Shown piece by piece: positions 1 through 10,532 of a DNA stretch of 64,000 nucleotides. The stretch is taken from positions 62,001 through 126,000 of the forward strand of contig NZ_JABXOF010000011.1 of assembly GCF_013375155.1 (NCBI RefSeq). The letters are read 5' to 3'. Numbering within the stretch: position 1 is the stretch's first letter; each line of letters starts with the position of its first letter. Origin of the DNA: Serratia ureilytica (GTDB lineage: Bacteria; Pseudomonadota; Gammaproteobacteria; Enterobacterales; Enterobacteriaceae). The translations under genes were made by a program, and so were the position numbers. Under the pieces are notes generated by a model. It ran no database searches, was not told where the DNA came from, and saw only the letters and a list, made by a program, of their open reading frames with translations.

Positions 1-285
1 GTCGATGCTGATGTCGGCGCCGCGCGGCGCGGTCTGCAGGCCGCGTTCATTGCAATAGCGTTGCAGCATGCGGGCGGCGCGCACGATCAGGTTCTGCTCG
101 TCCGGCACGCCCTCGACCGGCGTCAGCAGGTGAATGCGTTCGTCCTGACGTGGGTCGATGGTCAGGGTGTCGCCGTAGTCCAAAAACTGGAACAGCGTTT
201 GCAGTAGGTGATAGCCGTCTTCACGACGGCCGGTGATGTACAAAAACAGGTTGAGTTTCGCGGGGGAGGGCCACTGACGGATCAT
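1..285 (-). CDS. ispE: 4-diphosphocytidyl-2-C-methyl-D-erythritol kinase IspE (3' end outside window)
   Basis: Only the first 95 codons are inside the window; the gene runs off the left edge. The start [19 protein letters not shown] and the following [17 protein letters not shown] are typical of IspE, a GHMP-superfamily kinase that phosphorylates the 2-hydroxyl of CDP-methylerythritol in the MEP isoprenoid pathway in the cytoplasm. The lysine in the PAKLNLFL motif belongs to the substrate site in this family. The start codon overlaps the lolB stop in an ATGA arrangement (282-285), so the two genes are very probably translated as a coupled pair, as in E. coli where lolB-ispE-prs are contiguous. 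Identity is clear; the C-terminal half cannot be checked. Confidence 0.95.
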   Translation of the reverse strand, partial: MIRQWPSPAKLNLFLYITGRREDGYHLLQTLFQFLDYGDTLTIDPRQDERIHLLTPVEGVPDEQNLIVRAARMLQRYCNERGLQTAPRGADISID

Positions 286-905
286 TTGAGCGTCCAGTTA
301 TCCATCTTCAGCTTGATGCGCTGGTCGCCCTGCTGTAGCTCCAGACGGTTCGGCAGCGTCGGCTGCACGTCGTTGCTGTAGCCCTGGTAATCCACCTTCC
401 AGGTCTGGCCGCCTTGCTGATAGGTCAGCTTGTTCAGGCGATATTGATCGTCCAGCGCAAAATCGCTGGCTTCGCCCGGCAGGCCGAGCATCCACTGGCG
501 CAGGTTGTTCAGCGGGATCGCCATGCCGGTCAGCTTGCGGATCATCTCTTCCGGGTTGTCGCTGACGTAGCGTTTGCCCTGGTTGTCGGTCAGCTGCACC
601 GCGTTTTTCTGCACGTTGAGATCCATTTCCGTGCTGCCCAGTGGGTTGGTCAACAGCAGGCGGTAGCGTTCCGGCGAGAACTGCTGCCAGAAGAAACGGG
701 CGTAGACTTTTTTCTGATCAGACAAGTAGGCGAAGGAGCCGCGGGTCTGATAGGTGCTGAGCTGCTGCACCGCCTGCTCATGGGCGCGCCACTGCGGTGA
801 GGTCGGGCTGGTGGCCGGGCCGGTCGGCTTGGTGGTGGTACAGGCGGCCAGCACCAGGCTGGCCAGCGGGATCAGACGGAGCAAACTAACTTTGCGTATT
901 GGCAT
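282..905 (-). CDS. lolB: Outer-membrane lipoprotein receptor LolB
   Basis: A 207-residue lipoprotein. The lipobox LAAC puts the acylated cysteine at residue 22 after a short signal peptide. LolB accepts lipoproteins from periplasmic LolA and inserts them into the inner leaflet of the outer membrane. The mature part has the expected features ([11 protein letters not shown], the beta-rich [24 protein letters not shown], and WMLGLPG). An upstream in-frame ATG at 938 would place charged residues before the signal peptide, so I chose the ATG at 905. The gene is divergent from hemA and coupled to ispE. The LolCDE exporter that feeds the same pathway is encoded at 14316-17462 in this window. Confidence 0.96.
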   Translation of the reverse strand: MPIRKVSLLRLIPLASLVLAACTTTKPTGPATSPTSPQWRAHEQAVQQLSTYQTRGSFAYLSDQKKVYARFFWQQFSPERYRLLLTNPLGSTEMDLNVQKNAVQLTDNQGKRYVSDNPEEMIRKLTGMAIPLNNLRQWMLGLPGEASDFALDDQYRLNKLTYQQGGQTWKVDYQGYSNDVQPTLPNRLELQQGDQRIKLKMDNWTLK

Positions 906-1373
906 AACTTTCTCTTGTCCTTTTGTCCTTGCGGGCATGCGCGACGAAACCCGGATTCAGCGCTCACGCTAACGGGGCGGCGGCGACGCGTCAATTTTTT
1001 GCTGCATCGCGTTGAATCTTGCCGCTTTTGCCGGCGCAATGCCAACCCGGCGCGCGTGTCGGGGTCGCCATTAAGATTAACACAATCGGCCGAAGGCGGG
1101 GGAGGCGCGCCCGATAAGCGGTGCCGGAGTTGCGCAAACGCCGCCGCTGCGTACGCCGAATAGCGTGCGCGTTATCGCAAACTGCGCTAAAATTTAAGCA
1201 ATTAACCTGCCCTATGACTATTTATCCTGCTGTATTTATTGCTTATTCATTAATTGATGTCATCTATGACAGCGATTGAACGGAAGATGCGGTTGTTACT
1301 TTTATTGATCCCGCGCATCAAGTAGAATGCCGTTCAACGAGAACCCGTACCAAGATAAGTATTACTCGAAGCA
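906..1373. other. Divergent lolB/hemA intergenic region
   Basis: No gene is supported in these 468 bp. The half next to hemA is AT-richer than the surroundings. A candidate -10 (TAGAAT, 1323-1328) lies 46 bp before the hemA start without a clear -35 partner. An 8-bp inverted repeat, TTGAACGG at 1276-1283 and CCGTTCAA at 1330-1337, brackets the presumed hemA promoter. Short reading frames here lack ribosome binding sites. Confidence 0.5.
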
Positions 1374-2636
1374 ATGACCCTGCTGGCGTTAGGTATAAAT
1401 CACAAAACCGCTCCGGTTTCTCTGCGTGAAAGGGTGACCTTCTCGCCAGAGTCCATCGATGAGGCGCTAACCAGCTTGCTCCAACAACCGTTGGTGCAGG
1501 GCGGCGTCGTGTTGTCCACCTGCAACCGCACCGAACTGTATCTCAGCGTAGAGCAACAGGAACACATGCACGAGCAGCTGGTCGCCTGGCTGTGCGCGTA
1601 TCACAACCTGCGCCCGGAAGAGGTGAAGAAAAGCCTGTACTGGCATCAGGGCAACGACGCGGTCAGCCATCTGATGCGGGTGGCCAGCGGGTTGGACTCA
1701 CTGGTGCTGGGCGAACCGCAGATCCTCGGCCAGGTGAAAAAGGCCTTCGCCGAGTCGCAACGCGGTCAGTCGCTGTCCGGCGAGCTGGAGCGGCTGTTCC
1801 AGAAATCCTTCTCCGTCGCCAAGCGCGTGCGCACCGAAACCGAAATCGGCGCCAGCGCGGTCTCCGTGGCTTTCGCCGCCTGTACCCTGGCGCGGCAGAT
1901 CTTCGAATCGCTGGCCGATCTCAACGTATTGCTGGTGGGCGCCGGTGAAACCATCGAGCTGGTGGCGCGCCACCTGCGCGAACACAAAGTGCGGCACATG
2001 ATCATCGCCAACCGCACCCGCGAGCGCGCGCAGCTGCTGGCGGACGAGGTCGGCGCTGAGGTGATCACCCTGCCGGAGATCGACGAACGCCTGGCGGACG
2101 CCGACATCATCATCAGTTCCACCGCCAGCCCGCTGCCGATCATCGGCAAGGGGATGGTGGAGCGCGCGCTGAAGGCGCGCCGCAACCAGCCGATGCTGCT
2201 GGTGGATATCGCCGTACCGCGCGATATCGAGCCGGAGGTCGGCAAACTGGCCAACGCCTATCTGTACAGCGTGGACGATCTGCACGCCATCATTCAAAGC
2301 AACCTGGCGCAGCGCAAAGCGGCGGCGGTGCAGGCGGAGTCGATCGTGCAGCAGGAAAGCACCAACTTCATGGCCTGGCTGCGTTCGCAGGGCGCGGTGG
2401 AAACCATCCGCGACTACCGTTCGCAGGCCGACCAGATCCGCGCAGAAATGGAGGCCAAAGCGCTGGCCGCCATCGCGCAGGGCGCCAACGTGGAGCAGGT
2501 TATTCACGAGCTGGCCCATAAACTGACCAACCGTCTTATTCATGCCCCCACCAAATCCCTCCAGCAGGCCGCCGGCGACGGCGACGTGGAGCGGTTGCAG
2601 TTATTACGCGACAGCCTCGGGCTGGATCAGCATTAG
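1374..2636 (+). CDS. hemA: Glutamyl-tRNA reductase HemA
   Basis: A 420-residue protein that catalyses NADPH-dependent reduction of Glu-tRNA(Glu) to glutamate-1-semialdehyde, the first committed step of C5-type haem synthesis. The start [20 protein letters not shown] is diagnostic, and the catalytic cysteine is Cys50 in [10 protein letters not shown]. The Rossmann motif [17 protein letters not shown] lies near residues 185-200, and a helical dimerisation domain ends the protein. The length is close to that of the E. coli enzyme. It is the first gene of a run with prfA (31 bp downstream) and prmC, the enterobacterial order. In the family, control is partly by haem-dependent proteolysis through the N-terminal region, which is conserved here. 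Confidence 0.98.
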   Translation: MTLLALGINHKTAPVSLRERVTFSPESIDEALTSLLQQPLVQGGVVLSTCNRTELYLSVEQQEHMHEQLVAWLCAYHNLRPEEVKKSLYWHQGNDAVSHLMRVASGLDSLVLGEPQILGQVKKAFAESQRGQSLSGELERLFQKSFSVAKRVRTETEIGASAVSVAFAACTLARQIFESLADLNVLLVGAGETIELVARHLREHKVRHMIIANRTRERAQLLADEVGAEVITLPEIDERLADADIIISSTASPLPIIGKGMVERALKARRNQPMLLVDIAVPRDIEPEVGKLANAYLYSVDDLHAIIQSNLAQRKAAAVQAESIVQQESTNFMAWLRSQGAVETIRDYRSQADQIRAEMEAKALAAIAQGANVEQVIHELAHKLTNRLIHAPTKSLQQAAGDGDVERLQLLRDSLGLDQH

Positions 2637-2667
2637 TTTTCTCTATTAACAGGGTTTATTACCACGC

Positions 2668-3753
2668 ATGAAGCCTTCTATTGTTGCCAAACTGGAAGCG
2701 TTACAAGAGCGCCATGAAGAAGTGCAGGCGCTGCTCGGCGATGCCGGCGTCATCGCCGACCAAGACCGGTTCCGCGCGCTGTCGCGAGAATACGCGCAGC
2801 TGACCGACGTCAGCCGCTGCTTCCTGGAATGGCGTCAGGTGCAGGAGGATCTGGAGACGGCGGAAACGATGCTGGACGATCCGGAGATGCGCGAGATGGC
2901 GCAGGAAGAGCTGAAACAGGCGCGGGCGAGCAGCGAAGAGCTGGAACAGCAGCTGCAGGTGTTGCTGCTGCCGAAAGATCCGGATGATGAGCGCAGCTGC
3001 TTCCTCGAAGTGCGCGCCGGCACCGGCGGCGATGAGGCGGCGATCTTCGCCGGCGATCTGTTCCGCATGTACAGCCGTTACGCCGAAGGCCGCCGCTGGC
3101 GCGTCGAGGTGATGAGCGCCAACGAAGGCGAGCACGGCGGCTTCAAAGAAGTGATCGCCAAAGTTTCCGGCGACGGCGTGTACGGCCAGCTGAAGTTTGA
3201 ATCCGGCGGCCATCGCGTGCAGCGCGTGCCGGAAACCGAATCCCAGGGGCGCATCCACACCTCCGCCTGCACCGTGGCGGTGATGCCGGAAGTGCCGGAA
3301 GCCGAGCTGCCGGACATCAACCCGGGCGATCTGAAAATCGACACCTTCCGCTCTTCCGGCGCCGGCGGCCAGCACGTTAACACCACCGACTCGGCGATCC
3401 GCATTACCCACCTGCCGACCGGCATCGTGGTGGAGTGTCAGGACGAACGTTCACAGCACAAAAACAAAGCCAAGGCGATGTCGGTGCTGGGCGCGCGCAT
3501 TCGCGCCGCCGAGATGGCCAAGCGCCAGCAGGCCGAGGCGTCCACTCGCCGCAACCTGCTGGGCAGCGGCGATCGTTCCGATCGCAACCGCACCTACAAC
3601 TTCCCGCAGGGGCGGGTGACCGACCACCGCATCAACCTGACGCTTTACCGCCTGGACGAAGTGATGGAAGGCAAACTGGACATGCTGATCCAGCCGATTG
3701 TGCAGGAGTATCAGGCCGATCAGCTGGCTGCGCTGTCCGCCGAGCAAGAGTGA
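2668..3753 (+). CDS. prfA: Peptide chain release factor 1
   Basis: Release factor RF1, 361 residues, terminates translation at UAA and UAG. The GGQ motif that positions water in the peptidyl-transferase centre is in [17 protein letters not shown] near residue 234. The tripeptide that reads the stop codon is PET (in [16 protein letters not shown]), where E. coli has PAT; PxT is the RF1 pattern, so this is RF1 and not RF2. An N-terminal coiled-coil region (residues 1-110) and a C-terminal [22 protein letters not shown] block complete the family layout. The stop codon overlaps the prmC start by one base. PrmC methylates the Gln of GGQ, so modifier and substrate are co-expressed. Confidence 0.98.
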   Translation: MKPSIVAKLEALQERHEEVQALLGDAGVIADQDRFRALSREYAQLTDVSRCFLEWRQVQEDLETAETMLDDPEMREMAQEELKQARASSEELEQQLQVLLLPKDPDDERSCFLEVRAGTGGDEAAIFAGDLFRMYSRYAEGRRWRVEVMSANEGEHGGFKEVIAKVSGDGVYGQLKFESGGHRVQRVPETESQGRIHTSACTVAVMPEVPEAELPDINPGDLKIDTFRSSGAGGQHVNTTDSAIRITHLPTGIVVECQDERSQHKNKAKAMSVLGARIRAAEMAKRQQAEASTRRNLLGSGDRSDRNRTYNFPQGRVTDHRINLTLYRLDEVMEGKLDMLIQPIVQEYQADQLAALSAEQE

Positions 3754-4586
3754 TGGATTATCAACACTGGCTGAAAGCCGCCGCCGCGCGTTTGACCCAC
3801 AGCGACAGCGCCCGGCGCGACGCGGAAATCCTGTTGGGTTTCGTGACCGGCAAGGCCAGAACCTTCCTGATGGCGTTCGGGGAAACCCTGCTGACGCCGC
3901 CACAGCAACAGCAGCTGGAGACGCTGCTGGCGCGCCGCGAACGCGGTGAGCCGGTGGCCTATCTGGTGGGCGAGCGCGAGTTTTGGTCGCTGCCGCTGTC
4001 GGTCTCGCCCGCGACGCTGATCCCGCGCCCGGATACCGAATGCCTGGTGGAACTGGCGCTGGCGCGCCTGCCGCCGCAACCCTGCCACTTCCTCGATCTC
4101 GGCACCGGCACCGGCGCCATCGCGCTGGCGCTGGCCAGCGAGCGCCCGGATTGTTCGGCAATCGGCGTCGATGTGCAGCCGGACGCGGTCGCGCTGGCGC
4201 AGCACAATGCGCACAAGCTGAAGATCGACAACGTCCGGTTTTTACAGGGCAGCTGGTTTGCGCCGGTGGCGGGGCAACGCTTTGCGCTGATCGCCAGCAA
4301 TCCGCCCTATATCGACGCCGCCGATCCGCATTTGTCGCAGGGCGACGTGCGCTTCGAGCCCGGCAGCGCGCTGGTCGCCGCCGATCATGGGCTGGCGGAT
4401 CTGGCCGACATCGTGCGCCAGGCGCCTCATTATTTGCAGCCGCAGGGCTGGCTGCTGTTGGAACATGGTTGGCAGCAGGGCGAGAGCGTGCGCGCGCTGC
4501 TGCAGGCCGCCGGATTTTCCGCTGTCGCCACCCACCGTGATTACGGCGACAACGACCGCGTGACGCTCGGCCAATGGCCGGGATAA
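3753..4586 (+). CDS. prmC: Release-factor glutamine N5-methyltransferase PrmC
   Basis: A 277-residue SAM-dependent methyltransferase that modifies the GGQ glutamine of RF1 and RF2. The start is the ATG overlapping the prfA stop (TGATG), giving [14 protein letters not shown], the same length as E. coli PrmC. A helical N-terminal domain (residues 1-80) is followed by the Rossmann fold with the SAM loop FLDLGTGTGAIALALASERP near residue 115. The NPPY catalytic motif is at residues 183-186 in ASNPPYIDAADPHL; it holds the target glutamine amide. A longer in-frame reading that starts inside prfA is an artefact. Confidence 0.97.
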   Translation: MDYQHWLKAAAARLTHSDSARRDAEILLGFVTGKARTFLMAFGETLLTPPQQQQLETLLARRERGEPVAYLVGEREFWSLPLSVSPATLIPRPDTECLVELALARLPPQPCHFLDLGTGTGAIALALASERPDCSAIGVDVQPDAVALAQHNAHKLKIDNVRFLQGSWFAPVAGQRFALIASNPPYIDAADPHLSQGDVRFEPGSALVAADHGLADLADIVRQAPHYLQPQGWLLLEHGWQQGESVRALLQAAGFSAVATHRDYGDNDRVTLGQWPG

Positions 4587-4630
4587 GCGCCCCTCATAAT
4601 AACGACGCCCGGGCCATCTAAGGGAGCATC

Positions 4631-5025
4631 ATGACTGCATACACCGCGTTGAAACATTTCCATTTGCTGACGGTCGCCATCAGTATTACCTTGTTTGTGC
4701 TGCGTTTTTACTGGCAGTGGCGCCGCTCGCCGATCGTGGGCCGCCGCTGGGTCAAGATAGCGCCGCACCTGAACGATACGCTGCTGTTCGTCAGCGGCAT
4801 CGCGCTGGTGGTGACGTTCGGGTTTTATCCGCTGCTGGGTATGGACTCATGGCTGACCGAGAAGCTGTTTGGCGTTATTATCTATATCCTGCTTGGCTAC
4901 GTCGCATTGGGCAAGAAGACCAAAAGTCAGCGGCTGCGAACCGTGGCGTTCGTGCTGGCGTTGGGCTGTCTGTATCTGATAATTAAACTTGCCACGACGA
5001 AAATACCGTTTCTGATGGGATACCT

Positions 5026-5029
<4 letters not shown>
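4631..5029 (+). CDS. sirB2: SirB2 family inner-membrane protein
   Basis: A 132-residue hydrophobic protein with about four membrane helices (around residues 5-25, 45-65, 72-92 and 100-125). It matches SirB2 (YchQ in E. coli) in length, position and motifs such as YTALKHFHLLTVAISITLFVLRFYWQWR. The biochemical function is not known; the name comes from a Salmonella locus once linked to invasion-gene control. It lies 44 bp after prmC with a GGGAGC ribosome binding site, and its stop overlaps the start of sirB1 by four bases (ATGA), so the pair is translationally coupled. Confidence 0.9.
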
Positions 5030-6748
<1,719 letters not shown>

Positions 6749-6760
6749 GCGCTCATCGCC

Positions 6761-6791
6761 AAAAAAAAGCCCGACTCGTCGGGCTTTTTTA
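6761..6791. terminator. Bidirectional intrinsic terminator kdsA / dauA
   Basis: A stem AGCCCGA / TCGGGCT with a CTCG loop is flanked by an A-run on the left and a T-run on the right, so it can end transcripts from both directions. It lies between convergent kdsA and dauA, with 3 bp to the dauA stop. Confidence 0.95.
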
Positions 6792-6794
6792 CGT

Positions 6795-8483
6795 TTAGGC
6801 GCCGGTAGCCGCCAGCGCTTCCGGCAGCGTCGGGTAGAACTGCAAGCGGCCCTCGATCGGCTGCACCCGCGCACGCGCCAGGGTTTTCAGCGGCTGGAAC
6901 GGCACGTCGGTGATCACCAGTTTCTTGTCCGCCGGCAACACGTCGATAAAGCGTCGCAGGGCGCTCAGACCGCCGGCGTCGAGCACCGGCACCGCATCCC
7001 ATTGCAGCACGATCGTGCGATAACTTTCGCTGCGCGTCAGCAGTTCGGTAAAGATGCGCTCGGCGGCGGCGAAGAACAGCGGGCCATTCACTCGCAGCAC
7101 CAGGCGGCCGTCATCGGCGCTCAGTTCGCTTAGCCGCGTCATGCGGGCGATGCGGCGCATAAACAGCAGCGACGCCAACACGATGCCCACGGTAATGGCG
7201 ATCACCATGTCGAACAGCACCGTCAGCGACATGCACAGCAGCAGTACCAGAATGTCGTCCTTCGGCGCCCGGCGCAGCAGGTAAACCACCTTGTGGGCCT
7301 CGCTCATGTTCCAGGCGACCATCAACAGCAGCGCCGCCATCGCCGCCAGCGGCAGATAAGAGAGCCATGGCGCCAGAACCAGCAGCGCCAACAGCACCAG
7401 CAGCGCGTGGATGATGGCGGATACCGGTGAGGTGGCACCGGCGCGCACGTTGGCCGCTGAACGGGCAATTGCGGCGGTCGCGGTGATGCCGCCGAAGAAC
7501 GGCGCGATGATGTTGCCCGCGCCCTGGCCGATCAATTCGCTGTTCGAGTTATGCTTCTTACCGGTCATGCCGTCGAGCACCACTGCGCACAGCAGCGACT
7601 CGATCGCGCCGAGCATTGCCATCGAAAATGCCGCCGGCAACAGGGCGGAAACGGTTTGCCAGCTCAGGGTGAACGGCTGCCCGCCGCCGCCCGGCAGATC
7701 CCAGGGCAGCAGCAGCTGCGGCAGGATCGGCGGGATGCCCTGGCCGCTGCTGCCATCGGCCAGCAGGTAGCTGAAGCGGGAACCGATGGTCGCCACCGGG
7801 TGGTCAAACAGCGTCAGCAGCCCCATCAGCGCGGTGCCCGCCAGCAGCGCCGGCAGGTGGCCGGGCACCCGCAGGCCGAGCTTGGGCCAGAAGATCAGGA
7901 TCAAGAGCGTCACCGCGCCGATCAGGGTATCGCCGAGATCCAGCGTTGGCAGCGCCTGCAGCAGGGCGTACAGCTTGCCAACGTAATTTTCCGGCGTGTG
8001 CGCCAGCTGCAGGCCGAAAAAGTCCTTGATCTGCATGGTGGCGATGGTGATGGCAATGCCGGAGGTAAAGCCCAGCGTCACCGGCAGCGGAATGTACTCG
8101 ATCAGCCGGCCAAAGCGCGCCAGCCCCATCAGCAGCAAAAATACCCCGGAGATCAGCGTGGCGACCAGCAAGCCGGCCAGGCCAAACTGCTGCGAGACCG
8201 GATAGAGGATCACCACGAAGGCGGCGGTGGGGCCGGAGACGCTGTAGCGCGAACCGCCGCTGACGGCGATGACGATGCCGGCGATGGCGGCGGTATACAG
8301 GCCGTACTGCGGCGGCACGCCGCTGGCGATCGCCAGCGCCATCGCCAGCGGAATGGCGATAATGCCGACCGTCACCCCGGCGATAGCGTCTTTCAGCAAC
8401 CGCGCCAGACTATAAGGTTCCCGCCAGCAGGCGTCTATCAGCGCGCTGAAGGGGCGAATTTTGTTTATTTCATGCGTTTTCAT
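6795..8483 (-). CDS. dauA: C4-dicarboxylate transporter DauA (SulP family)
   Basis: A 562-residue SulP/SLC26 carrier. The membrane domain (residues about 30-430, 12-14 helices) contains [30 protein letters not shown] and [23 protein letters not shown]-terminal cytoplasmic STAS domain (about 450-555) contains [21 protein letters not shown]. The similarity to E. coli DauA (YchM) runs over the whole length; that protein takes up succinate and other dicarboxylates at acidic pH under aerobic conditions. In E. coli the gene is also close to this cluster, next to prs-ispE. Transport substrate is inferred from the E. coli protein; sulfate or bicarbonate carriage cannot be excluded from sequence alone. 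Confidence 0.93.
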   Translation of the reverse strand: MKTHEINKIRPFSALIDACWREPYSLARLLKDAIAGVTVGIIAIPLAMALAIASGVPPQYGLYTAAIAGIVIAVSGGSRYSVSGPTAAFVVILYPVSQQFGLAGLLVATLISGVFLLLMGLARFGRLIEYIPLPVTLGFTSGIAITIATMQIKDFFGLQLAHTPENYVGKLYALLQALPTLDLGDTLIGAVTLLILIFWPKLGLRVPGHLPALLAGTALMGLLTLFDHPVATIGSRFSYLLADGSSGQGIPPILPQLLLPWDLPGGGGQPFTLSWQTVSALLPAAFSMAMLGAIESLLCAVVLDGMTGKKHNSNSELIGQGAGNIIAPFFGGITATAAIARSAANVRAGATSPVSAIIHALLVLLALLVLAPWLSYLPLAAMAALLLMVAWNMSEAHKVVYLLRRAPKDDILVLLLCMSLTVLFDMVIAITVGIVLASLLFMRRIARMTRLSELSADDGRLVLRVNGPLFFAAAERIFTELLTRSESYRTIVLQWDAVPVLDAGGLSALRRFIDVLPADKKLVITDVPFQPLKTLARARVQPIEGRLQFYPTLPEALAATGA

Positions 8484-8663
8484 CTACGGTGCGTACCAAA
8501 TCTTCAAAAGTGAAAGGAATGGCGGGCCCGATGAGGTCCGTCTTGTCACGTGACAGATACCATACGCCTTTTGTTCAGCGGATTACCAGACCTGCGTCAA
8601 TTTGGCACAGGAAATCAGAGTGTCGTCGTTTTATCCGGCGCTAAATGCCGTTAACAGGTAAGT

Positions 8664-8684
8664 CAGCCGCAGATTCTGCGGCTG
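8664..8684. repeat. Perfect 9-bp inverted repeat, not a terminator
   Basis: CAGCCGCAG and CTGCGGCTG are separated by ATT in the 232-bp gap between dauA and the UPF0303 gene. No T-run follows on either strand, so it is not a standard intrinsic terminator. It may be a protein-binding dyad or an RNA hairpin near the 3' end of the UPF0303 transcript. Confidence 0.5.
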
Positions 8685-8715
8685 AAAAAGAAAGGAATAA
8701 TCAAGGTTTTGGCGG

Positions 8716-9201
8716 TTAGTGCAGAGCGGGTAGGGATAAGCCGAGAAAGTGGGCTAAAGTGCTTACCAACAGCTGGTGATCTTCCTTCTGCGGCGCGCCG
8801 GAAATGCTGATGCTGCCGACGCAGCCGAGGCAGGTCAGGGTGAGCGGGAAGGCGCCGCCGTGCACCGAATAGTCGCGTACGCTCAGCCCGTAACGTTCCT
8901 CCAGCGACGTTTGCCGCTGCTGCAGACGCAGGCCGATGGCGTAAGAACTTTTGTGAAAATGGTTTACCAGATTGCGCTTGCGCCGCACCCAGTCGGCGAT
9001 GTCCGGCGTGGCGCCCGGCATGGCGTAATAAAACAGCGTCTGCCCGGCCAGTTGGATTTCGATGGCGATGCTCAGGCCGCGTCGCTCGGCGGCGGTTTTC
9101 AGCGCCGCGCCCAGCTCCCAGGCGGTGGTGGCGTCAAAATGGGTAAAGGCCAGCGTCGCTTCCTGTTCGCTGAGCGCCTGCAGTTCATCGTCGATATTCA
9201 T
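8716..9201 (-). CDS. UPF0303 / heme-degrading domain (HbpS-like) protein
   Basis: A 161-residue cytoplasmic protein of the UPF0303 family, related to the GlcG/HbpS fold. Recognisable blocks are FDATTAWELGAALKTAAERRGLSIAIEIQ, VRRKRNLVNHFHKSSYAIGLRL and YSVHGGAFPLTL near the end. HbpS in Streptomyces binds haem, but that role has not been shown for the enterobacterial branch, so I assign family only. The start at 9201 follows a GGGGGAGAAACGC ribosome binding site; an earlier in-frame ATG adds 16 residues with no support. The gene stands alone between dauA and a diguanylate cyclase gene. Confidence 0.85.
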   Translation of the reverse strand: MNIDDELQALSEQEATLAFTHFDATTAWELGAALKTAAERRGLSIAIEIQLAGQTLFYYAMPGATPDIADWVRRKRNLVNHFHKSSYAIGLRLQQRQTSLEERYGLSVRDYSVHGGAFPLTLTCLGCVGSISISGAPQKEDHQLLVSTLAHFLGLSLPALH

Positions 9202-9399
9202 GCGTTTCTCCCCCGATATACAAAGGACAGAGTAGCCTGAAGCGAGCATCGTGAGATAGACGGCTTGGCGATAAGATAGAACTGCTACTCTATTAATAGA
9301 CTGTGTAAAATGGCCGCCGCCGAAGCGGAGACGACAGGGATGCGTTATTCAACGTCTTTACATTACCCCTGGCGATCCCGAGGAGCGCGCTGACTATTT

Positions 9400-10500
9400 A
9401 TGACTTACATTGCGTCCATTTCCACCCTTTACAGCGACGCTTGCATCACCTATGCCACGCTGTCGGTAAGCTATTTCGTTCTCAGCAAGAATGCCCCGTT
9501 TTCCTACCGTTCCGCACTGTGGAAGCGCGTCGTGTTCGGCCTGCTGGCCGGGGTGGCGGTGCTGTATTTGAGTCAGGATCGGCTGGTGTTGACCGATAAG
9601 GTACATTACAGCTTTGCGATGATCCCGATGATACTGGTGACGTTCTTCGGCGGCGGCGTCAGTGGGCTGGTGAGCTTTCTGTTCGCTATGGCACTGACCG
9701 GCGGCTTCACCGTCGATAACCTGTTCATCGCCTCGATTGTCGCGCCGCTGCTGCTGTCGCGGGTGTGGCTGAAGAAATCCCATCGGGTGTTTTACCTGAC
9801 GATCGGCGTCATCGCGCTGTATCGCATCGTTGTGGTGTGGCTGTTGGTGGACCTAAGGGGGCTGTGGCCGGATGTGTTGCTGTACCAGGCGGCTTCGGCG
9901 CTCTGTCTGGCGATTTGCTATCATGCGCTGAATTTCAAAGAGCGCCACATCTACGCCTATTTCGCGATGCGCGCGCGCGCCACGACCGACAGCGTGACCC
10001 ACATCAACAACCGCGCCAGCGTCGATTATCACCTGATGCTGCAGCGCGCCGAACGTCGCCCGTGTGGGCTGATGATCCTCGATTTGGATAACTTCAAAAA
10101 CATCAACGACACTTACGGTCACCCGGCCGGCGACGTGCTGCTGGCGAGCGTGGGGCGGCTGTTGCAAAACAGCGTGCGCAATGAGGACTTCGTCGGGCGC
10201 TACGGCGGCGAAGAGTTTATGGTGATCACCGCCAGCTACGATCCGCAGGTGATCGGCGGGGTGGCCGAGCGCATTCGCAGCGCGGTGGAAAGCTCGACGT
10301 TCTTGCTGAATGCGCACGACGAAGCGCACATCACAATGTCCATCGGCGTGTCGCTGTATCTGCCTGGCATGATGCTGGACAAGGCGATCGCCATGACCGA
10401 CGAAGCGTTGTATGAGGCGAAGCGCAGCGGCAAAAACCGGGTGGTGACCAGCCGCGTGATGCAGCTGGCGCCGCTGGGCGCCGGATTCCCGCGCGAGTAA
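9400..10500 (+). CDS. Membrane-bound diguanylate cyclase (GGDEF)
   Basis: A 366-residue protein. Residues 1-190 form about five or six membrane helices, including a stretch (FAMIPMILVTFFGGGVSGLVSFLFAMALTGG and following) that looks like a 5TM-type sensor. The C-terminal GGDEF domain (about 200-355) has an intact GGEEF active site at residues 269-273, so it should make cyclic di-GMP from two GTP. The product-inhibition I-site RxxD (RNED, 260-263) is exactly five residues upstream, which predicts allosteric feedback. No EAL domain is attached. The signal sensed is unknown; the gene is monocistronic and convergent with mfd. Confidence 0.93.
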   Translation: MTYIASISTLYSDACITYATLSVSYFVLSKNAPFSYRSALWKRVVFGLLAGVAVLYLSQDRLVLTDKVHYSFAMIPMILVTFFGGGVSGLVSFLFAMALTGGFTVDNLFIASIVAPLLLSRVWLKKSHRVFYLTIGVIALYRIVVVWLLVDLRGLWPDVLLYQAASALCLAICYHALNFKERHIYAYFAMRARATTDSVTHINNRASVDYHLMLQRAERRPCGLMILDLDNFKNINDTYGHPAGDVLLASVGRLLQNSVRNEDFVGRYGGEEFMVITASYDPQVIGGVAERIRSAVESSTFLLNAHDEAHITMSIGVSLYLPGMMLDKAIAMTDEALYEAKRSGKNRVVTSRVMQLAPLGAGFPRE

Positions 10501-10502
10501 GC

Positions 10503-10530
10503 CGCCCCCGCCGCCACGGCGGGGGCGTTG
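10503..10530. terminator. GC-rich hairpin between convergent genes
   Basis: A perfect 11-bp stem CGCCCCCGCCG / CGGCGGGGGCG has a CCA loop and lies in the 32 bp between the diguanylate cyclase and mfd stops. The following T-run is short, so it is a probable rather than certain terminator. Confidence 0.6.
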
Positions 10531-10532
10531 GC

